From NCBI GenBank assembly GCA_002352045.1, contig DEHT01000016.1, positions 5,265-64,433 on the forward strand: DNA of 59,169 nucleotides. Direction: 5' to 3'. Of the stretch, positions 27,375 through 36,323 are shown piece by piece. This stretch comes from Chitinophagaceae bacterium UBA2793. GTDB taxonomy: Bacteria; Bacteroidota; Bacteroidia; Chitinophagales; Chitinophagaceae. Position 1 is the first letter of the stretch. The number at the start of each line of letters is the position of its first letter. Below the pieces are notes generated by a model, which saw nothing but the letters and a program-made list of their open reading frames with translations, did not search any database and had not been told where the DNA came from. Both the position numbers and the translations under genes were made by a program.

Positions 27375-28412
27375 TTATACATTCAAGGTTTTGAGTAATT
27401 TTTCCAGCTCTGATACTCTTCTTTCCAAATCGGGGAGATTTCTATTGAGTGCCTGGCTTCGCAGTGCAGCGGTGTAGTCATGTGCGGGCGAACCTGTAAC
27501 GGCAGTATTGGGCGTTTTTATAGATTTACTTACGCCGCTTTGTGCATTTATTTTGGAACCATCGGCAATATGCAGATGTCCAACTATACCGGCTTGTCCA
27601 CCAATCATAACATTGTTGCCAATTTTAGTACTGCCGCTTACGCCTGCCTGTGCTGCAATTACAGAATTGTGGCCAACTTCTACATTATGGGCCACCTGAA
27701 TGAGGTTGTCGAGCTTTGCCCCGGCTTTTATTACAGTAGATCCAATAGTAGCCCTGTCTATAGTTGCATTGGCTCCTATTTCTACATTGTCTTCAATAAC
27801 CACATTGCCAATTTGTGGTACTTTTTTAAATGTTCCGTCGGCCTGTGGTGCAAAACCAAAGCCATCGCTGCCAATGACGGTACCGGCATGTACCGTTACA
27901 TTTTTCCCCAACACACAATCTCTTAAAATTTTTACACCCGGGTGAATGATACAGTTGTCTGCAATAGTTACTCCATTGCCTATAAAGCAATTTGGAAATA
28001 CTTTTACATTGTTACCCAGTTTTACTTGCTCACCCAGGTAGGTAAATGCTCCTATAAATACATTCTCACCGAGGCTGGCAGTTTTGTGAATATATGAGGG
28101 ATCTTCAATTCCGTTCATTTGCTGCGTACGCAATTGCTGATAGGTATCTAATAAACTGGCAAAAGCGCTATAAGCATCTTTTACTCTTAGCAAAGTGGCA
28201 TCTACAGGTTTTTCCAGGTGAAGACTTTCATTAATAATAATAACAGAAGCTTTTGTGCAGTACAAATACTCTTCGTATTTAGGGTTGGCTAAAAATGCCA
28301 ATTGCCCTTGCCGGGCTTCTTCTATTTTACCAAAAGACGATACCGAAACAGTACCATCTCCTTCGATGGTTGCATTAATTATTGTGGCAATTTGTGCCGC
28401 AGTGAATTGCAT
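27375..28412 (-). CDS. lpxD: UDP-3-O-acylglucosamine N-acyltransferase LpxD
   Basis: Third enzyme of lipid A synthesis, adding the N-linked hydroxyacyl chain. The 345-aa protein has the N-terminal uridine-binding domain (about 1-100), a long left-handed beta helix of hexapeptide repeats, the motif GSDGFGFAPQADGTFKKVPQ, and a C-terminal helix (LPDLERRVSELEKLLKTL). The catalytic His is expected in the QVAHNVEVGHN segment. The gap to lpxC-fabZ is 151 bases, wider than the others in this operon, so a promoter could lie in it. Confidence 0.96.
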   Translation of the reverse strand: MQFTAAQIATIINATIEGDGTVSVSSFGKIEEARQGQLAFLANPKYEEYLYCTKASVIIINESLHLEKPVDATLLRVKDAYSAFASLLDTYQQLRTQQMNGIEDPSYIHKTASLGENVFIGAFTYLGEQVKLGNNVKVFPNCFIGNGVTIADNCIIHPGVKILRDCVLGKNVTVHAGTVIGSDGFGFAPQADGTFKKVPQIGNVVIEDNVEIGANATIDRATIGSTVIKAGAKLDNLIQVAHNVEVGHNSVIAAQAGVSGSTKIGNNVMIGGQAGIVGHLHIADGSKINAQSGVSKSIKTPNTAVTGSPAHDYTAALRSQALNRNLPDLERRVSELEKLLKTLNV

Positions 28413-28431
28413 GTTTTTTTTACTTTTTACT

Positions 28432-28444
28432 GTTAGCCGCTAAC
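28432..28444. repeat. Short palindrome upstream of lpxD
   Basis: GTTAGC-C-GCTAAC, perfect 6-base arms around one base, 20 bases upstream of the lpxD start. Possibly a regulatory site; it may also be chance. Confidence 0.3.
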
Positions 28445-28463
28445 TGTTATTTTCCTTATAAAA

Positions 28464-28490
28464 CATTAACCATTTTGAAAAATGGTTAAT
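28464..28490 (-). terminator. Hairpin between the HD hydrolase gene and lpxD
   Basis: ATTAACCATTTT (28465-28476) and AAAATGGTTAAT (28479-28490) form a perfect 12-base inverted repeat around GA. On the minus strand a short GTTTTATA follows. It may end or attenuate transcription from the HD gene before lpxD. Confidence 0.55.
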
Positions 28491-28506
28491 CAAGTAAAAC
28501 TAATAG

Positions 28507-29688
28507 CTATCGTAAGTAACAAATGTAATATTTTTTAATCTTGTGTTGCATGTTTTCGTTAATCAATGCATGATCAACTTCTGAAATATCCTTCACTTTT
28601 CCATCTTTGAACCAAATAAATATATGTTCGTTTTCAAAATTATAGGTGCTGCTGCTGGCTTCGCCTGTAAAAACAAGCCATTGGGCATCTTCAATACTTA
28701 TTGACAATCTATTTGCTATTTCCGTTGCTTTTTCTGCAACTATGGTGCCATCAAAAGGATGAGCAGCGTATTTAACTTTTAGTAGTACCCTGTCAATTAT
28801 TCCCCTACAAAGTATGGCCAATACTTTATCGGGGTGATGGCTCCAGTGCTTAATGGCAACCAGCACATCATAATCGTCTATACTGCAAAACTGTTCCAGG
28901 CTTACATTTTCCAATGGTAGGTTTATAAAGCTATTCAAAGGTTCGTGGCAGGTTGCCCCTATTTGTTTGGCTCTTTTAATAATGCGGCGTAGCATTTGCT
29001 CGGCACTTACAACTGTTTTATGCAGGTACACCTGCCAATACATTAACCTTCGTGCTACCAAAAACTTTTCAATTGAGTAAATGCCTTTCTCTTCTATCAT
29101 TAACTCGCCATTATGAACGGTGAGCATTTTTAAAATTCTATCGTACCCAATGGCACCTTCAATTACCCCTGTAAAAAAACTATCACGGGTTAAATAATCC
29201 ATTCTATCCACATCTAACTGGCCACTTACCAATTGATGCAAAAACTTTTTAGAATAGGCATTGGTAAAAATATCAATGGCCATTTGCAACTTTCCATCAA
29301 ATTGCTTGTTGAGGTCTTTGATAATGAGTAGCGAAATGTCTTCATGGTGCATTCCTTCGGCAAGTACATGTTCCAATGCATGAGAAAAGGGCCCGTGGCC
29401 AATATCGTGAAGCAGTATGGCAATTTTTGCAGCTTGTTGTTCTTCGGCAGTAATTTCAATAGCCTTGCTACATAGCTCCTGCAAAGCAAGCCTCATTAAA
29501 TGGTAAGCTCCCAAAGAGTGATGCAACCTGGTATGCACAGCACCCGGATAAACCAAATGTGCCATGGCCATTTGATGTATTCTTCGAAGGCGCTGGTAAT
29601 ATGGATGAGCAATTAATTGAAGTATAAGTTCATCATCAATTGTGATAAAGCCATAAACCGGATCGTTGATAATTTTATGAAAACGCAT
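28507..29688 (-). CDS. HD-domain phosphohydrolase
   Basis: A 393-aa metal-dependent HD-superfamily hydrolase resembling dGTP triphosphohydrolases. The first His is in HTRLHHSLGAYHLM (about residues 52-65), the HD pair in LLHDIGHGPFSHALEH (about 92-107), and the last Asp in VSGQLDVDRMDYLTRDS. The opening segment (INDPVYGFITIDDELIL, about residues 6-22) is typical of the YdhJ-like group. The substrate is not known. Its place ahead of lpxD is a common order in Bacteroidota as I recall, but no link to lipid A has been shown. It diverges from porX. Confidence 0.9.
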   Translation of the reverse strand: MRFHKIINDPVYGFITIDDELILQLIAHPYYQRLRRIHQMAMAHLVYPGAVHTRLHHSLGAYHLMRLALQELCSKAIEITAEEQQAAKIAILLHDIGHGPFSHALEHVLAEGMHHEDISLLIIKDLNKQFDGKLQMAIDIFTNAYSKKFLHQLVSGQLDVDRMDYLTRDSFFTGVIEGAIGYDRILKMLTVHNGELMIEEKGIYSIEKFLVARRLMYWQVYLHKTVVSAEQMLRRIIKRAKQIGATCHEPLNSFINLPLENVSLEQFCSIDDYDVLVAIKHWSHHPDKVLAILCRGIIDRVLLKVKYAAHPFDGTIVAEKATEIANRLSISIEDAQWLVFTGEASSSTYNFENEHIFIWFKDGKVKDISEVDHALINENMQHKIKKYYICYLR

Positions 29689-29849
29689 GAAGCATTAAAT
29701 CTATTATTGTTAAATCTAATTAAAAGTGAAACAAAGCTAAGGATGACAAATTTAAAAAGGTAAATTTGTTAGATACTGTTTTCTCGTTTTTCGTTGGGCG
29801 TTGGATATGATGTACTAATCAATTAAACTGCAGAACCATTAATAAACAT

Positions 29850-31406
29850 ATGAGCATAGCAAAAATTCTTTGGGTTGATGATGAAATAGACAGTTTGCAA
29901 TCGCAAATAATGTTTTTAGAAAATAAAGGATATTCCGTAGATACCAAAACCAACGGTTTTGATGCTGTGGAATATGTGAAAGATAATATTGTGGATGTGG
30001 TACTAATGGATGAAAGCATGCCCGGCATTACAGGCTTGCAGGTGTTGCAGCAATTAAAAGAAATAAACAGCACATTGCCGGTGGTATTGATTACAAAAAA
30101 CGAGGCTGAAAATATAATGGACGAGGCTATTGGAAGCCAAATAACCGATTACCTTATAAAGCCGGTAAACCCCAACCAGGTTTGGCTAAGCCTTAAAAAG
30201 ATTATAGACAACAAAAGGCTGGTGGCTGAAAAAACAACCAGCGCATATCAACAGGAATTTCGTAATCTATTTATGGCGTTGAACAATAATCCCGATTACA
30301 ACGAATGGATGAACCTTTATAAAAAATTGGTGTATTGGGAATTGGAAATGAAAAAAAGCGACAGCCCCGAAATGCAGGAAGTTTTTTCTACCCAGAAGCA
30401 GGAAGCTAATACAGAGTTTTTTAAATACGTTTCAAAAAATTATGCAGGCTGGGTTTCGCCTAAAGGCATGGAAGCTCCAATAATGAGCCACAATCTTATG
30501 AAGTTTAAAGTGCTGCCTCATTTAGAAAAAGGAGTGCCTTTGTTTTTTGTATTAATTGACAACCTGCGTTTCGACCAATGGCGTGCTATTCAACCCATAT
30601 TTGCCGGTAGTTTTCGAATTTTAGAAGAAGAAAGTTTTTATGCTATACTTCCCACAGCAACGCAGTATGCACGCAATGCAATTTTTGCAGGCTTATTGCC
30701 CATTGAAATTGAAAAACAATTTCCAACCCTTTGGAAAAATGATGATGACGAAGGTGGAAAAAATTTGCATGAAGAAGATTTCTTGAGAGCTCAATTAAAA
30801 AGAGCGGGCAAAGGCGATCTTAAAATTTCATTCACCAAAATAACCAACAATAACGATGGACAAAAAATGGTGGACAATATGCACAATCTCATGCAAAACG
30901 ACCTGAATGTAATCGTATATAATTTTGTGGATATGCTAAGCCATGCCCGAACCGAAATGGAAGTATTGAAAGAATTAGCGGGAGACGAAACCAGTTACCG
31001 CAGCATTACTCAAAGCTGGTTTGAACACAGCCCACTTCACCAGGCATTAAAAAAAGTTGCCGATAAAAATGTGAACCTTGTAGTGGCAACCGACCATGGC
31101 AGCACCCGGGTAAAAACTCCCGTTAAAGTTATTGGCGACAAGCAAACAACCAGCAATCTACGCTACAAGCATGGAAGAAATTTAAACTATGAACCAAAAG
31201 ATGTACTGGCTTTTAAAGATCCCAAAGATGCCGGGTTGCCGGCACCTAATGTAAACAGCAGCTTCATTTTTGCTAAAGAAGATTTGTTTTTGTGCTATCC
31301 AAACAACTACAATCATTTTGTAAACTATTATCGTAATACGTTTCAGCATGGAGGTGTGAGCCTTGAAGAAATGATAGTACCTGTTATAAGGATGAGTAGC
31401 AAATAA
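29850..31406 (+). CDS. porX: PorX: response regulator with PglZ phosphatase domain
   Basis: A 518-aa regulator of the type IX secretion system. The receiver domain (about 1-120) has D10/D11, phosphoacceptor D54 in VVLMDESMPG and the Lys of YLIKPVNP. The output is a PglZ domain of the alkaline phosphatase superfamily, with metal or nucleophile segments LIDNLRFDQW, PTATQYARNAIFAG, NFVDMLSHARTEM and ATDHGSTRV. In Porphyromonas, PorX works with the kinase PorY and sigma factor SigP; neither is in this window. The gldD and gldE genes elsewhere in the window support a gliding/T9SS organism. Confidence 0.95.
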   Translation: MSIAKILWVDDEIDSLQSQIMFLENKGYSVDTKTNGFDAVEYVKDNIVDVVLMDESMPGITGLQVLQQLKEINSTLPVVLITKNEAENIMDEAIGSQITDYLIKPVNPNQVWLSLKKIIDNKRLVAEKTTSAYQQEFRNLFMALNNNPDYNEWMNLYKKLVYWELEMKKSDSPEMQEVFSTQKQEANTEFFKYVSKNYAGWVSPKGMEAPIMSHNLMKFKVLPHLEKGVPLFFVLIDNLRFDQWRAIQPIFAGSFRILEEESFYAILPTATQYARNAIFAGLLPIEIEKQFPTLWKNDDDEGGKNLHEEDFLRAQLKRAGKGDLKISFTKITNNNDGQKMVDNMHNLMQNDLNVIVYNFVDMLSHARTEMEVLKELAGDETSYRSITQSWFEHSPLHQALKKVADKNVNLVVATDHGSTRVKTPVKVIGDKQTTSNLRYKHGRNLNYEPKDVLAFKDPKDAGLPAPNVNSSFIFAKEDLFLCYPNNYNHFVNYYRNTFQHGGVSLEEMIVPVIRMSSK

Positions 31407-31450
31407 TTCGGCATCCAACAAACCCTGCTTCGGTAGCGCAAAAATTTATT

Positions 31451-31476
31451 CCACAACTTGTGGAGAATGTTTTTTT
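31451..31476 (+). terminator. Probable porX terminator
   Basis: CCACA-ACT-TGTGG (31451-31463) followed after 6 bases by seven T (31470-31476), 45 bases past the porX stop. The stem is short, so confidence is moderate. Confidence 0.5.
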
Positions 31477-31545
31477 GCAATAACCTACTATTGATAGAAG
31501 TTGCAGTTAGTTAAAATTAAAAAAGACTCTTAAAGGGTTTTACTT

Positions 31546-31815
31546 ATGAAGTTTACTCAAAACACATTAGACAAAATTGAAAGAATAGTTGAAGAAAGCG
31601 GCTATGTAATTCGGTATGAAAGGGGCAACTTTCAAAGTGGGTACTGCATACTGCAGGCAAAAAAAGTGGTTGTATTGAACAAGTTTTTACAAACCGAAGG
31701 CCGCATCAACACTGTTATAGATTTGCTGCCGCAATTAGACATTAATTTTGATGCACTTACATTGGAGAGTCAAAAACTTTATCACGAGTTACAAGCCGTA
31801 GCGGTAGAAAACTAA
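31546..31815 (+). CDS. Conserved-looking protein of unknown function, 89 aa
   Basis: I do not recognise a family. The product is small, soluble and mixed helix/strand, with no signal or membrane segment. It begins with a helix (TLDKIERIVEESGYVIRYE), then a strand pair around FQSGYCILQAKKVVVLNKFL, and ends with helices. Codon use resembles the neighbours and a terminator follows 25 bases past the stop, which supports a real gene. It sits between porX and a HIT protein gene, separated from both by transcription signals. Confidence 0.75.
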   Translation: MKFTQNTLDKIERIVEESGYVIRYERGNFQSGYCILQAKKVVVLNKFLQTEGRINTVIDLLPQLDINFDALTLESQKLYHELQAVAVEN

Positions 31816-31838
31816 ATAGTTAATTTACCATTATACAA

Positions 31839-31868
31839 AGGAGCTTCATTTTTGGAGCTCTTTTTTTA
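31839..31868 (+). terminator. Intrinsic terminator after the 89-aa gene
   Basis: GAGCT (31841-31845) pairs with AGCTC (31856-31860), followed directly by seven T. Confidence 0.75.
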
Positions 31869-31893
31869 TTAATTACCCAACAGCAAACATTTT

Positions 31894-31901
31894 TATATTT
31901 G
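31894..31901 (+). promoter_or_regulatory. -7 promoter box of the HIT gene
   Basis: TATATTTG fits TAnnTTTG and lies 14 bases before the ATG. No clear -33 TTG was found at the expected distance. Confidence 0.4.
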
Positions 31902-31915
31902 TAAAAAATAAAATC

Positions 31916-32305
31916 ATGACCATTTTTTCTAAAATAATTTCCGGCGAAATACCTTCTTACAAAATAGCCGAAAACGATTTTTTTCTTGCTTTTTTGGATG
32001 TGTTTCCATTGGTGAAAGGGCACGTATTGGTAGTGCCAAAAATTGAAGTTGATAAAATTTTTGATTTAAGTAACGAATACCTTTCACAAATGCTTGTATT
32101 TGCTAAGCCTATTGCCAAAGCCATTGAAAAAACGATGGATTGCAAACGCTGTGGCATAAGCGTAGTAGGGCTTGAGGTACCCCATGCACATATGCATTTA
32201 TTGCCTATTAATACTGCCAACGATTTAAACTTTACACAAGCAAAAATTGAAGTTGACAAAGAAGAAATGTTGGCAATTCAACAGTGCATCATTCAAAATT
32301 TATAA
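31916..32305 (+). CDS. HIT-family nucleotide hydrolase (HinT-like)
   Basis: A 129-aa histidine triad protein. The catalytic HxHxH is in PHAHMHLLP (about residues 98-106) and the N-terminal IFSKIISGEIPSYKI and GHVLVVPKIEVD segments are classic. HinT enzymes hydrolyse aminoacyl-AMP and AMP-lysine-like phosphoramidates. In this group the family motif is often followed by PI, as here. It is 25 bases upstream of a serine hydrolase gene and could share its transcript. Confidence 0.93.
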   Translation: MTIFSKIISGEIPSYKIAENDFFLAFLDVFPLVKGHVLVVPKIEVDKIFDLSNEYLSQMLVFAKPIAKAIEKTMDCKRCGISVVGLEVPHAHMHLLPINTANDLNFTQAKIEVDKEEMLAIQQCIIQNL

Positions 32306-32330
32306 ACCTATTATTCTACAACTCGGCATT

Positions 32331-33875
32331 ATGAAAAAAAATTTCGCTCTTCTTATTCTCCTTGTTGCAGGCTTTTCAAGCTCTGCTCAACTTACAGCCA
32401 CACAAATAGACAGCCTGGTTACTGCTACTTTAAAAAGATTTGATGTGCCGGGCATTGCAGTAGGCATTGTTAAAGATGGCAACCTTATTCATGCAAAAGG
32501 TTATGGTGTTCGCTCGCTCAAAAATAATTTACCGGTTGATGAAAATACGTTGTTTGGTATTGCCAGCAATAGCAAAGCATTTACCTGTATGGCACTGGCA
32601 CAATTGGTTGATGAAAAAAAGCTAAAATGGACCGATAAAGTGCGAAGCATACTTCCCGAGTTTACTATGCCAGATGCTTATGTGGCAGAGGAATTTAATA
32701 TTAAAGATTTATTGGTGCATAGAAGTGGCCTGGGCCTCGGCGCCGGCGACCTTATGTTTTTTCCCGAAGGCGGCAACTTTACCGTAACGGATATAATGAA
32801 GAACTTAAAACACTTTAAACCCGAATCGAGTTTTAGAACCGAATTTCAATACGACAACAGCTTGTATATTATTGCAGGAGAAATAATAAAAAGAGTAAGT
32901 GGTTTAAGTTGGGAAGAATATATAGAACAAAAATTATTGACTCCACTGGGAATGATGAATAGTAAAGCATCGTATAACCGGGTACCTGCAAACGCTAATA
33001 TTATTGATGCACATGTGCCCATAAATGGTAAAGTAGAAGCTATCCCACACGACTGGAGCGAACTTGCAAATCCGGCAGGCGGCATTATGAGCAATGTAAG
33101 CGACTTAAGCAAATGGTTAATTGCACTCATGAATAATGCTACCTTACCCAACGGAAAAAAAATGGTATCTGTAGAACAGCTCAATGATATTTGGAACATA
33201 CAAACGGTAATACCTACCACAAGAGCGGCTCCATACTTTAGCAACTTTGCCGGCTATGGACTGGGCTGGTTTATAAATGATGTAAATGGACAAAAACAAG
33301 TAGGCCATACCGGTGGATTGCTGGGAACAGTAACGCAAATAACCATACTCCCTCATTTAAACTTGGGTATTATAGTTTTAACCAATCAGCAACAGGGTGT
33401 TGCCTTTAATACTATTAGCAATACCATTAAAGATGCTTATCTTAAAAATGAACAAAGAAATTGGTTGAAAATTTATGGGGAAAGATTTGATCGCAACAAT
33501 ACATCTTACAAAAATATTTCCGACAGCATTTACAAATTAGTGGCAGCAGCGCAAAAATCAACCACGCTCAATAAAAAAGAAAATATTTTAGGCCAATATA
33601 ATGATGCCTGGTTTGGCAAAGCAACCATTTATGAACAAAACGCAAAACTCAGAATGAATTTTGAACGCTCACCCAAACTTAAGGGCGAAGTATTGCCACT
33701 CAATTTTAATACCTATGTGGTAAAATGGGATGATAGAAGCTTAGATGCCGATGCCTATTTGAATTTTACTTTTAACACAGCATCCAAATCTGTATCATTT
33801 AGTATGGCGCCAATTTCTCCCATTACCGATTTTAGTTTCGATTTTCAGGATTTAAATTATCAACGAGTAGATTAA
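32331..33875 (+). CDS. Class C beta-lactamase-like serine hydrolase
   Basis: A 514-aa exported serine hydrolase of the beta-lactamase/esterase/PBP family. The start is the ATG at 32331, directly before a signal peptide (MKKNFALLILLVAGFSSSAQ); an upstream in-frame start at 32247 would put 28 unlikely residues first. The nucleophile motif SxxK is SNSK in GIASNSKAFT, YxN is YDN in FQYDNSLYIIAG, and the third box is HTGG. A C-terminal domain of about 120 residues resembles DUF3471. Family members act as peptidases, esterases or D-aminopeptidases; true beta-lactamase activity is not implied. It is convergent with ruvC, 4 bases apart. Confidence 0.9.
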   Translation: MKKNFALLILLVAGFSSSAQLTATQIDSLVTATLKRFDVPGIAVGIVKDGNLIHAKGYGVRSLKNNLPVDENTLFGIASNSKAFTCMALAQLVDEKKLKWTDKVRSILPEFTMPDAYVAEEFNIKDLLVHRSGLGLGAGDLMFFPEGGNFTVTDIMKNLKHFKPESSFRTEFQYDNSLYIIAGEIIKRVSGLSWEEYIEQKLLTPLGMMNSKASYNRVPANANIIDAHVPINGKVEAIPHDWSELANPAGGIMSNVSDLSKWLIALMNNATLPNGKKMVSVEQLNDIWNIQTVIPTTRAAPYFSNFAGYGLGWFINDVNGQKQVGHTGGLLGTVTQITILPHLNLGIIVLTNQQQGVAFNTISNTIKDAYLKNEQRNWLKIYGERFDRNNTSYKNISDSIYKLVAAAQKSTTLNKKENILGQYNDAWFGKATIYEQNAKLRMNFERSPKLKGEVLPLNFNTYVVKWDDRSLDADAYLNFTFNTASKSVSFSMAPISPITDFSFDFQDLNYQRVD

Positions 33876-33879
33876 TAGG

Positions 33880-34443
33880 TTAACCTTTTATCCTTTGAGG
33901 ATTCTTTCGAATAAATGCTTCCCAATTATTTTCTGAATTGCCGGAGGTTTTAATTACAGCACTTTGCTGATAGTAATGACAAACCGCTACCGACAAAGCA
34001 TCGGTAGCATCGTAATACTGAGGCTGGTTGCTAATTTCAATCATCCGGTGAAGCATTTTCATTACCTGTTCTTTACTTGCATTACCATTGCCGGTAATAG
34101 CCTGCTTTACTTTTTTGGGCGAATATTCGCATACCGGTAATCTGGCTTGCATGGCTGCTGCAATTGCCACTCCCTGTGCCCGGCCTAACTTTAACATGCT
34201 TTGCACGTTTTTACCAAAAAAAGGGGCTTCAATGGCAAAACTTTGAGGCTTGAATTTTTGAATAAGTTCTGTAACGGTTAAATGAATTTTTTCTAAGCGT
34301 TGGTATGCGTCTAACTTGGGTGACAGTTTTAAAACACCCATATCTACCAGCGATAATTTATTTTGATGAACTGCTATTAAGCCATATCCCATAATAACGG
34401 TTCCGGGATCGATGCCTAAAATGATTTTTGGTTTGTTATACAA
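33880..34443 (-). CDS. ruvC: Holliday junction resolvase RuvC
   Basis: RuvC cuts Holliday junctions after RuvAB branch migration. The 187-aa protein shows the catalytic acids in GIDPGT (near residue 11), FAIEAPFF (near 70) and the C-terminal DATDALSVA pair. KKVKQAITGNGNASKEQV is the usual DNA-contact segment. No ATG is available before IDPG; TTG at 34441-34443 is the only sensible start. The 13-residue extension past the usual end is Asn/Arg-rich. The divergent neighbour also lacks an ATG. Confidence 0.95.
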   Translation of the reverse strand: MYNKPKIILGIDPGTVIMGYGLIAVHQNKLSLVDMGVLKLSPKLDAYQRLEKIHLTVTELIQKFKPQSFAIEAPFFGKNVQSMLKLGRAQGVAIAAAMQARLPVCEYSPKKVKQAITGNGNASKEQVMKMLHRMIEISNQPQYYDATDALSVAVCHYYQQSAVIKTSGNSENNWEAFIRKNPQRIKG

Positions 34444-34476
34444 GTGCAGCCTATTTTTACGAAAATAATTTTTTAG

Positions 34477-35460
34477 CTGAACAAAAATATTAAAATAATA
34501 ATCAACTACCTGCTTGCGCCTGTACTCTTTGTGCTGCTTGGCATAAGCTTATACAAGCAAATAATTGCACAACCCGACCTTGAGGAGCGATGGGGCCAAA
34601 TTCAACAAAGCTGGCACCAGGGTTTGTTTTGGGTTTCTATATTATTAATGTTTGCAAACTGGGGAGTAGAAGCATGGAAATGGCGCATTCAACTGGCACC
34701 ACTTGAAAAAATATCTTTTTTAAAAGCATTTAAAAGTGTAATGGCAGGATGCAGTATTACCATGCTTACGCCCAACCGTGTGGGTGAGTTTGGCGGAAGA
34801 ATATTGTATGTGCAGGAAAAGTACCGTTTAAGAGCCATCACTCTTACAATACTGGGAAGCATTAGCCAGTTTTTAGTTACCCTCATTATGGGCTCCCTTG
34901 GATTATTGATAATGAAATTTTATTCGGGTCAGCATTCAGAAATTTTTAAAACAATTCCCGGCCTTATAAGCAACAGTTTATTGATTGCCTCTGTCCTTAT
35001 AACCATATTTACTTTAATGTTTTATTTAAGAATAGGATGGTTAATTCATTTATTGGAGCGGGTAAATTTTCTTAGTAAAGCGTTAAAGTATGTTAAACTG
35101 CTGGAAAACTTTACGGCTAAACAATTGTTAACAATTTTAATATTATCGTTTGTTAGGTACCTCATATTTATATTGCAATATATATTGTTGTTAGATGTGT
35201 TGGGAGTGGAAGTGAGCTACCAGCTTAGCTTTTGGCTATTAACTATATTCTATTTGATAATGGCTATGGCTCCTACCATTGGTTTTACCGAACTACCGGT
35301 GAGGGCAACTGCAAGTGTGGAATTATTTAAACTATACAGCAGCAATATAGTCGGAATACAGGCCGCTGCTTTAGGCATTTGGATAATTAACCTGGTAATA
35401 CCGGCCATAATTGGTAGTCTATTAATATTTGGAATAAAAATTACAAAAGACGATGCATAG
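34477..35460 (+). CDS. Flippase-like membrane protein (lysylphosphatidylglycerol synthase TM-like, UPF0104)
   Basis: A polytopic inner membrane protein with about eight hydrophobic segments, resembling the flippase-like domain shared with MprF. The conserved MLTPNRVGEFGGR segment and the FTELPVRATASVELF segment are visible. There is no ATG between the upstream stop (34474) and the first helix. Reading from CTG at 34477 gives NKNIKIIINYLLAPVLFVLL, a normal N-terminus; a GTG at 34531 would cut into the first helix. CTG initiation or a sequence error are both possible. It overlaps the DUF3108 gene by 8 bases, so the two are co-translated. Confidence 0.8.
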   Translation: MNKNIKIIINYLLAPVLFVLLGISLYKQIIAQPDLEERWGQIQQSWHQGLFWVSILLMFANWGVEAWKWRIQLAPLEKISFLKAFKSVMAGCSITMLTPNRVGEFGGRILYVQEKYRLRAITLTILGSISQFLVTLIMGSLGLLIMKFYSGQHSEIFKTIPGLISNSLLIASVLITIFTLMFYLRIGWLIHLLERVNFLSKALKYVKLLENFTAKQLLTILILSFVRYLIFILQYILLLDVLGVEVSYQLSFWLLTIFYLIMAMAPTIGFTELPVRATASVELFKLYSSNIVGIQAAALGIWIINLVIPAIIGSLLIFGIKITKDDA

Positions 35461-36262
35461 ATTCTTTAGAAGTTTTTTAGTTGTATTTGTAATAACAGCA
35501 ATAAGCTTTGTACCTGCACAAACCACCCCTCAAGCCGATTTTTGCGGAATAAAAAATACAGCCTTTAAAGATGGGGAAGTAGTGGTGATGAAAGTTTATT
35601 ACCGCTCCGTTGGTTATATCGGTGCCGGGGAAGCCACCTTTAGCACCAGGCTGGAGCGATACAATGGAAAGCCCGTTTACCATTTTGTAGGCGAAGGAAG
35701 AACCTATTCTTTTTTTGATAATTTTTTTAAAGTAAGAGACCGCTACGAAAGTTATGTAGATACTGCCACTATGCTTCCTGTAAAATTTATAAGAAATGTA
35801 GATGAAGGCGGGCATAAACGGTACAATAATGTAACCTTTAATCAAACAGCCAATACTGCTGTAAGTACAAAGGGGGTTTATAAAATTACCGATTGCATGC
35901 AGGATGTAGTAAGTGCTATGTATTATGCAAGAAATATTGATTTCAATAAACATAAACCCGGCGACAAAATACCATTTGACATGTATTTAGATGATGAAAT
36001 ATTTCACCTTTACATTCGCTATATGGGAAAAGAAAAAATTAAAACCAAGTATGGAAAGTTCAATGCCATCAAAATAAAACCCCTGCTTGTAAAAGGTACC
36101 ATCTTTGAAGGCGGAGAAAAAATGAATGCATGGATAAGCGACGACCAAAACCGTTTACTGTTGAGAGTTGAAAGCCCCATTTCGGTTGGCAGTGTGGTGG
36201 TAGATATGCATCAATACAGAGGGTTAAGGTATCCACTCACTTCTTTATTAAGCGTAAGATAA
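35453..36262 (+). CDS. DUF3108 domain exported protein
   Basis: A 269-aa exported protein with a signal peptide (to about residue 24, VPAQ) and a DUF3108-type beta-rich body: GEVVVMKVYYRSVGYIGAGEATF near the start, RDRYESYVDTATMLPVKFIRNVDEGG in the middle, and INAWISDD-like strands (MNAWISDDQNRLLLRVE) at the end. The family is structurally related to beta-barrel-like lipid carriers, but its function is unknown. The ATG sits inside the last codons of the flippase-like gene, which suggests a joint role at the envelope. Confidence 0.85.
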   Translation: MHRFFRSFLVVFVITAISFVPAQTTPQADFCGIKNTAFKDGEVVVMKVYYRSVGYIGAGEATFSTRLERYNGKPVYHFVGEGRTYSFFDNFFKVRDRYESYVDTATMLPVKFIRNVDEGGHKRYNNVTFNQTANTAVSTKGVYKITDCMQDVVSAMYYARNIDFNKHKPGDKIPFDMYLDDEIFHLYIRYMGKEKIKTKYGKFNAIKIKPLLVKGTIFEGGEKMNAWISDDQNRLLLRVESPISVGSVVVDMHQYRGLRYPLTSLLSVR

Positions 36263-36289
36263 ATGATGGCCGGCTAACAGATTTCCTTT

Positions 36290-36297
36290 TATTTTTG
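36290..36297 (+). promoter_or_regulatory. -7-like box upstream of the MG2/plug protein gene
   Basis: TATTTTTG fits TAnnTTTG, 26 bases before the ATG at 36324. No clear -33 element. Confidence 0.35.
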
Positions 36298-36323
36298 AAA
36301 AATTTCACACTTAAAAAAACTTT

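Noticed and set aside
32247..32330. N-terminal extension of the serine hydrolase
   Set aside because: It overlaps the end of the HIT gene, and a standard signal peptide begins at the internal ATG (32331).
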